Below, one piece after another: positions 59,566-64,000 of a DNA stretch of 64,000 nucleotides; within the stretch, counting starts at the first letter, position 1; every line of letters starts with the position of its first letter. Location of the stretch: contig NZ_CAJPVG010000004.1 in the NCBI RefSeq assembly GCF_905397375.1, positions 124,001-188,000 on the forward strand. The letters are read 5' to 3'. The notes beneath the pieces were generated by a model. The model worked only from the letters and a program-made list of their open reading frames with translations. It had not been told where the DNA came from and did not search any database. Origin of the DNA: Ralstonia mannitolilytica (GTDB lineage: Bacteria > Pseudomonadota > Gammaproteobacteria > Burkholderiales > Burkholderiaceae). The translations under genes and the position numbers were made by a program.

Positions 59566-61335
59566 GTGAGTATACAAGCAAAGTCCGATCACCCAGCCCC
59601 CTCCAAGCCGATGCTCAAGCGGCTGTGGACCTACCTGCGCCCAGAGCTCACCGCGTTCATCCTGGCCATGGTCGCCATGGGCGTGGTGGCTGCCACTGAA
59701 GGGATCATCCCCAAGGTCGTGAAGGATCTGCTGGACCAGGGCTTCGGCGGCGAATACGCCGGCAAGCTGTGGCAGGTGCCGGCCATGCTGGTTGGCATTG
59801 CCGTGGTGCGCGGCGTGGCGCAGTTTGCGTCCACGTACCTGCTGAGCCTGGTGTCGAACAAGGTGCTGCTGAACCTGCGCATGACGATGTTCGAGCGCCT
59901 GCTGCAGGCGCCCGCGTCGTTCTACCAGCGCAACACGGCGGCGTCGATCATCAATGCGGTGATCTTCGAGGTGAACCAGGTGCTGCAGGTGCTGACCGGT
60001 GTGTTCATCACGCTGGTGCGCGATTCGATGACGGTGCTGGCGCTGCTGGTGTTCCTGTTCTATACCAACTGGCGCCTGACGCTGGTGGTGGCGGTGATTC
60101 TGCCGATCATCGGCCTGCTGATGTCGCGCATCAACCGCCGGTTGCGTTCCCTGAACCGTGAGAGCCAGAACCTGACCAACCAGGCCGCCTACGTGGTGGA
60201 AGAGGCCGTGGGCGGCTACAAGGTCGTCAAGCTGCACGGCGGCGAGGCGTATGAGTCGCTGCGCTTCAACGCCATGACGAATCGGCTGCGCGGCTATGCC
60301 ATGCGCGTGGCGGTGGCCGGCGGCCTGAACCAGCCGGTCACGCAGTTCCTGGCGGCGCTGGCGCTGTCCATCATCCTGGCCATTGCCATGCTGCAGGCGC
60401 AGGCCAACCAGACCACGGTGGGCGGCTTTACCGGTTTCGTGATGGCGATGCTGCTGCTGATCTCGCCGCTCAAGCACCTGACTGACGTGAACCAGCCGCT
60501 GCAGCGCGGGCTGACTGCCGCCGAGTTCATCTTCGGACTGATCGACACGCCGGTCGAACCGCAGGAAGGCGGCAAGCGCATTGACCGCGCGCGCGGCGAC
60601 ATCCGCTTTGACGACGTCACGTTCCGCTACGGCCACGACGGCAAGGCAGCGCTCGACAGCATCGACCTGCACGTCAAGCCCGGCGAGGTCGTCGCGCTGG
60701 TGGGGCCGTCCGGCAGCGGCAAGACCACGCTGGTGAACCTGCTGCCGCGCTTCTTCGATCCGACCTCGGGCACGATTTCGCTCGACGGCGATGCGCTGGC
60801 TGATCTGTCGCTGCACGACCTGCGCCGCCAGATCGCCTTCGTGAGCCAGGACGTGGTGCTGTTCAACGACACCATCGCCGCCAACGTGGCCTATGGCGCG
60901 CGTGATGCGTCGGAGATCGACATGGCCCGCGTGCGCCGCGCGCTCGAGGCTGCTTACCTGACCGATGTGGTGGACAACCTGCCCGAGGGCATCGACACCA
61001 ACATCGGCGACAACGGCTCGAAGCTCTCCGGCGGCCAGCGTCAGCGTCTGGCGATCGCACGGGCGATCTACAAGGACGCGCCGATCCTGATCCTGGACGA
61101 AGCGACTTCGGCGCTCGATTCCGAATCCGAGCGCCAGGTGCAGGCCGCACTCGAACGCCTGATGGAGGGCCGCACGACGCTGGTCATCGCGCACCGCCTG
61201 TCGACGATCGAAAATGCCGACCGCATCGTCGTGCTTGAGCACGGCAAGATTGCCGAAGCTGGCACGCACCGCGAACTGCTCGAGCGCGATGGGCTGTATG
61301 CTGGATTGCATCGTATCCAGTTCGCCACCCAATAA
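59566..61335 (+). CDS. msbA: Lipid A export ABC transporter MsbA
   Basis: A homodimeric ABC exporter flipping lipid A-core across the inner membrane. The N-terminal half is the six-helix membrane domain (TAFILAMVAMGVVAATEGII; VFITLVRDSMTVLALLVFLF). The C-terminal half is the nucleotide-binding domain: Walker A GPSGSGKTT, Q-loop AFVSQDVVLFNDTI, signature LSGGQ, Walker B ILILDEATSALD and switch His in IAHRLSTIENAD. The start is uncertain: GTG 59566 gives 589 residues (MSIQAKSDHPAP...), ATG 59611 gives 574 (MLKRLWTYLRPEL); neither has a strong ribosome-binding site. Found with lipopolysaccharide glycosyltransferases, as in related genomes. Confidence 0.94.
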   Translation: MSIQAKSDHPAPSKPMLKRLWTYLRPELTAFILAMVAMGVVAATEGIIPKVVKDLLDQGFGGEYAGKLWQVPAMLVGIAVVRGVAQFASTYLLSLVSNKVLLNLRMTMFERLLQAPASFYQRNTAASIINAVIFEVNQVLQVLTGVFITLVRDSMTVLALLVFLFYTNWRLTLVVAVILPIIGLLMSRINRRLRSLNRESQNLTNQAAYVVEEAVGGYKVVKLHGGEAYESLRFNAMTNRLRGYAMRVAVAGGLNQPVTQFLAALALSIILAIAMLQAQANQTTVGGFTGFVMAMLLLISPLKHLTDVNQPLQRGLTAAEFIFGLIDTPVEPQEGGKRIDRARGDIRFDDVTFRYGHDGKAALDSIDLHVKPGEVVALVGPSGSGKTTLVNLLPRFFDPTSGTISLDGDALADLSLHDLRRQIAFVSQDVVLFNDTIAANVAYGARDASEIDMARVRRALEAAYLTDVVDNLPEGIDTNIGDNGSKLSGGQRQRLAIARAIYKDAPILILDEATSALDSESERQVQAALERLMEGRTTLVIAHRLSTIENADRIVVLEHGKIAEAGTHRELLERDGLYAGLHRIQFATQ

Positions 61336-61384
61336 GCGTTGCCCCGGGCGGCGTGCGCAGGATGCTCAAACCAAAGGAGACATC

Positions 61385-61981
61385 ATGACGACCACCACGC
61401 CCCCCATCAGCCGGTTCCCCGTTCCTGAACTGGCCGACATTCCTGAAGACATTCGCGCACGCATCCTGGAAGTGCAGGAGAAGACCGGCTTTGTGCCGAA
61501 CGTCTTTCTCACGCTGTCGCATCGGCCCGACGAGTGCCGTGCCTTCTTCGCCTATCACGATGCCCTGATGCTGCGCGAGGGCAGCAGCTTGACCAAGGGC
61601 GAGCGCGAGATGATCGTCGTGGCCACCTCGGGCGCCAACCAGTGCCTGTATTGCGTGGTCGCGCACGGCGCCATTCTGCGCATCTACGAAAAGAACCCGC
61701 TCGTGGCGGACCAGGTTGCAGTCAACTACCGCAAGGCCGACATCACGCCGCGTCAGCGCGCGATGCTCGATTTTGCGATGAAGGTCTGCACCGCCTCGCA
61801 CACCGTCACCGAGGCCGACTACGACGCGCTGCATGCGCACGGCTTTGATGACGAGGACGTCTGGGACATCGCCGGCATCACGGCCTTCTTCGGACTGTCG
61901 AACCGCATGGCGAACGTGATCTCGATGCGGCCGAACGATGAGTTCTTCCTGATGGGCCGACTGCCGCGCGACAAGCGGTAG
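61385..61981 (+). CDS. AhpD-like peroxidase-related protein
   Basis: A carboxymuconolactone decarboxylase/AhpD-fold protein of 198 residues, of the peroxidase-related type. The start ATG 61385 (MTTTTPPISRFPVPELADI) follows AAAGGAGACATC. The redox/acid motif is intact: CLYCVVAHGAI (C-x2-C-x3-H), preceded by LTKGEREMIVVATS. The all-helical region and the C-terminal FFGLSNRMANVISMRPNDEF fit the family. It probably acts in peroxide or alkylhydroperoxide defence with an unknown reductant. It follows msbA by 49 bp without an obvious terminator. Confidence 0.9.
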   Translation: MTTTTPPISRFPVPELADIPEDIRARILEVQEKTGFVPNVFLTLSHRPDECRAFFAYHDALMLREGSSLTKGEREMIVVATSGANQCLYCVVAHGAILRIYEKNPLVADQVAVNYRKADITPRQRAMLDFAMKVCTASHTVTEADYDALHAHGFDDEDVWDIAGITAFFGLSNRMANVISMRPNDEFFLMGRLPRDKR

Positions 61982-61994
61982 GGCGGTAGTCCGC

Positions 61995-62655
61995 TCAGGC
62001 CGCCAGGGTGCGCAGCGCTTCGCGCAGCTTGACAGCGGGGCTCGGCAGGAAGCCGCGACGGCGCCGGAATGCCGTGAGCGTGCGGCGCGATATGAGACCG
62101 GGAATGGGCAGCGGTTGGATCACGCCGGCGCGGCGTCCGGCGTCGATCATCGGTTCGGCCACCCAGGTCAGAAAGCCGGAGTGCGTGACCCGGTTTTTCA
62201 GCGCCGTCACCGAGCGCGTTTCCGCCACAATGTTCGGGAGCCCCAGACCGGCGGCCTCGAACACCTGCCGCACGTGCTCGAATGGGGCGGTTCCGCGCGG
62301 TGCAACGGCCCAGGGCACCTCCAGCGTATCGCAAGGGTCAGGGCAGGGGCGCTTGCGCAGCGCGTGCCCGGGTGAGGCCACCGCACAGCCCGCGTCTTCC
62401 CAGCGGCAATCTGCGATCGCCACGATCTCTTCCGTATCGGGCATCGCCATGGACAGCGCGAGATCGATCTCGTGTTTGACCAGCCCTTCGGCCAGTCGGT
62501 CCCACACTCCCCTCCAGAATTTCCACACCGGCTTTGCCGCCGAGCTTGCGTGTGTCGATGCGTGTGGTCAGGTGGCGAGGACAATGCTCTGTTACGGCAG
62601 CAGAATGACATGTCGCTGACGACTTCGCGCTTTCACCGAGATGCCCCCGCATCAA
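61995..62655 (-). pseudogene. Decayed LysR-family regulator (HTH missing, frame broken)
   Basis: The frame ending at 61995 encodes a good LysR effector-binding C-terminus: RLAEGLVKHEIDLALSMAMPDTEEIV, then PGHALRKRPC, EVPWAVAPRG, AETRSVTALKNRVTHSGFLTWVAEPM and ISRRTLTAFRRRRGFLPSPAVKLREALRTL (each given in part). Open from about 62528 only, it gives about 177 residues against about 300 for LysR proteins. Just upstream, GVEILEGSV continues the family pattern in another frame (shift near 62510), and that frame runs back only to about 62655, where tssA ends. The helix-turn-helix portion is absent. It looks like a regulator truncated by the arrival of the type VI secretion locus. Confidence 0.75.
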
Positions 62656-63710
62656 TCATCGTGTGCCCAGCGCTCCACGAGATCGGCAGGAATCGCCTGA
62701 AACACTTCATCAAAACGCTTGCCGCTGAGCCGTTCCGCTTGCTTGAGCAAAAGCCCCACGGGGCTGCTTGGCTCATGCGCCTCAAACCAACTCCGGGCGG
62801 CGCGAATGGAGGCGAGGGCGGCACTGCGATCCATGACGGTCTCAGGTGGGTTGCTATCAAGCGACGTTGCTAGCGGGGTCTCGACGGTGGCGCCGGCAAG
62901 GCCTTGCTGGCCAGCCGGCGCGCGTTCCGTAACCGGAAGCGCTATCACGGCAGATGCACCCGGTGGCACCGCGCCAGTCACCGTATCCAACAGCCGCAAC
63001 AACGTACCCAGGTCCGGATAGTCGTCCGGCAGATGAAGTCGCGCCCAAGAGTCGATCGATGACGCAAAGGCTTGGGCTTCATCCAGCGCGGACATTGTCG
63101 CGCTGTCTTGTTTGCGTAGTGCGTGGAGCTGCTGCTGCACCGACTCTGGTTCCAAGGCATCTGACGCGCGTGGAATGCTCAATGATCGCTCGATGTCACG
63201 CACCCGTAGGCGCAGCGCACCGTTGGGTGGGATCGCCAGGTCCCGCACGTCCTGCACCAGCCCTTGCGGGTCGGCCAAGGCGGCCAGCGCGTTAGCGCGC
63301 ACGGCGGGGTCGGGCTCACCGTCCACCACCAGTTGCGGATGGATGGCTTCTGGCCATGTCTCAAGCAATCGCGACAGGATCGCTAACCCGTCCCGCAAAC
63401 CAATTGCCTGGTCCAGCCGGACCCGGCAGCGCACCAGCAGCACGAGGATACGAATATCGCGCGTGCGCAGCAGCAAGCGACGGCAATCTCGCTCGACTTC
63501 CGTCCAGTTGATTGCCTCGGGAGGACTTACAAACTCACCATACTGAGCGTCCTGCTTAGGGATGACCTTGCTTTGCAGAAGAACGAACTCGGGGTCATAT
63601 TCCAGATCGTTCCCGCACGGATGCGCTCCGGAGACCGGCGCCAACAGCTCGGGGAAGATCAGGGCAGGGAGCGCGGGCTGCGCGTCGTTGGTTTTCTTGC
63701 TGAAGAACAT
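62652..63710 (-). CDS. tssA: Type VI secretion system protein TssA (ImpA-type)
   Basis: A baseplate/sheath-capping component of the type VI secretion system, 352 residues. The start ATG 63708-63710 (MFFSKKTNDAQPALPALIF) was preferred to the frame extension. The ImpA_N domain (about 20-150) shows the signature AHPCGNDLEYDPEF, the region INWTEVERDCRRLLLRTRDIR (in part) and RDGLAILSRLLETWPEAIHP. The C-terminal short-TssA module is PVGLLLKQAERLSGKRFDEVF. It is the last gene of a minus-strand cluster that continues beyond the right edge, after tssG. Its stop abuts the LysR remnant. Confidence 0.9.
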   Translation of the reverse strand: MFFSKKTNDAQPALPALIFPELLAPVSGAHPCGNDLEYDPEFVLLQSKVIPKQDAQYGEFVSPPEAINWTEVERDCRRLLLRTRDIRILVLLVRCRVRLDQAIGLRDGLAILSRLLETWPEAIHPQLVVDGEPDPAVRANALAALADPQGLVQDVRDLAIPPNGALRLRVRDIERSLSIPRASDALEPESVQQQLHALRKQDSATMSALDEAQAFASSIDSWARLHLPDDYPDLGTLLRLLDTVTGAVPPGASAVIALPVTERAPAGQQGLAGATVETPLATSLDSNPPETVMDRSAALASIRAARSWFEAHEPSSPVGLLLKQAERLSGKRFDEVFQAIPADLVERWAHDD

Positions 63711-63784
63711 GTGGTGTAAGCGGTGGCAACTGTGCCAGTGCCATGTAGTCAATCCGATGGGCGAAGGGGTGTCGACGGAGCAAC

Positions 63785-64000
63785 TCAGTGCTTCGCGTAC
63801 TGCTCCGGCTCAAACACCATGCCCGTAATCGCTCGGCTGCGATCAGGCTCGCCCAGCCAGGTCGACCACCCCAGGCGTTCCGATGAGCCGAGCACGGCTG
63901 GCGGAGCCGAGTCAGGAATCACCTGCAACTCCACTTCCCACACGAACTCGTAGCCAACGAACGAGCGCACCCATTCGATCAGCACCGGCAAGTCCCGTCC
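63785..64000 (-). CDS. tssG: Type VI secretion system baseplate protein TssG (C-terminal end only)
   Basis: The last 71 residues of a protein running in from beyond the window. Read on the minus strand: GRDLPVLIEWVRSFVGYEFV, then WEVELQVIPDSAPPAVLG and RLGWSTWLGEPDRS...MVFEPEQYAKH. This is the TssG (ImpH/VasB) C-terminal pattern, in which W-V-R-x2-x-G-x-E, LG and RLGWTxWLG recur. TssG joins TssF, TssE and TssK in the baseplate. It lies 74 bp upstream of tssA on the same strand, as in many type VI loci. Confidence 0.75.
   Translation of the reverse strand, partial: GRDLPVLIEWVRSFVGYEFVWEVELQVIPDSAPPAVLGSSERLGWSTWLGEPDRSRAITGMVFEPEQYAKH

Noticed and set aside
59410..61332. 640-codon minus-strand frame over msbA
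   Set aside because: Shadow of MsbA, His/Gln/Arg-rich with no family resemblance.

Overview
The window is high-GC, densely packed chromosomal DNA of a beta-proteobacterium. Gene content and order point to the genus Ralstonia or a close Burkholderiaceae relative: polA divergent from a LOG-family gene, xseB-ispA-dxs-folE2, yqeY-dnaG-rpoD-tRNA, and dnaE followed by lipopolysaccharide glycosyltransferases and msbA. The species cannot be fixed from the sequence alone. I see no rRNA, CRISPR array, insertion sequence, integrase or replication origin.

Layout. (1) 1-11.4 kb: housekeeping genes. These are valS (3' end cut by the window edge), uvrD, a minus-strand group (LOG-family protein, DUF2782-type protein, thrB, BPSS1780-type membrane protein) and polA. 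(2) 11.6-18 kb: type II NADH dehydrogenase, a Tat-exported dienelactone hydrolase-like protein, a ZIP metal transporter, 3-mercaptopyruvate sulfurtransferase, an EamA permease and a Rieske oxygenase. (3) 18.3-25 kb: isoprenoid and cofactor genes xseB-ispA-dxs and folE2, then tsaD and a YhiN-type flavoprotein. A foldable leader precedes folE2. (4) 25-30.4 kb: yqeY-dnaG-rpoD and a tRNA with a CAU anticodon. RpoD carries an unusually long basic N-terminal extension. (5) 30.4-36.8 kb: an envelope island with a long AT-richer leader, two tandem DUF2957-type lipoproteins, an OmpW-type porin, a PraB-like secreted protein and a periplasmic metallo-beta-lactamase-fold hydrolase. (6) 36.7-44.8 kb: a minus-strand operon of an acyl-CoA ligase, a single-chain biotin-dependent acyl-CoA carboxylase and an orphan ABC-type binding protein. 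A TetR regulator is divergent from it, with a palindrome in the shared promoter region. Next to it is a flavodiiron-like MBL protein with an FNR-type site upstream. (7) 45-50.9 kb: rhlE, gluQ, a LysR regulator divergent from a pirin, a WrbA-like flavodoxin, and trhO overlapping a tiny lipoprotein gene. (8) 51-61.3 kb: dnaE (apparently leaderless or nearly so), then lipopolysaccharide assembly genes (GT4, O-antigen ligase, two GT2, GT25, msbA). (9) 61.4-64 kb: an AhpD-like protein, a decayed LysR remnant and the end of a type VI secretion locus (tssA and the 3' end of tssG).

Most genes are ordinary core genes. The least described parts are the DUF2957-OmpW-PraB envelope module, the ligase-carboxylase-binding protein operon with its TetR switch, the folE2 leader, the FNR-box/di-iron MBL pair, and the LysR remnant at the type VI secretion border. 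Very long open frames antisense to valS, uvrD, polA, dxs, dnaG, rpoD, the carboxylase, dnaE and msbA are composition shadows and are not annotated.
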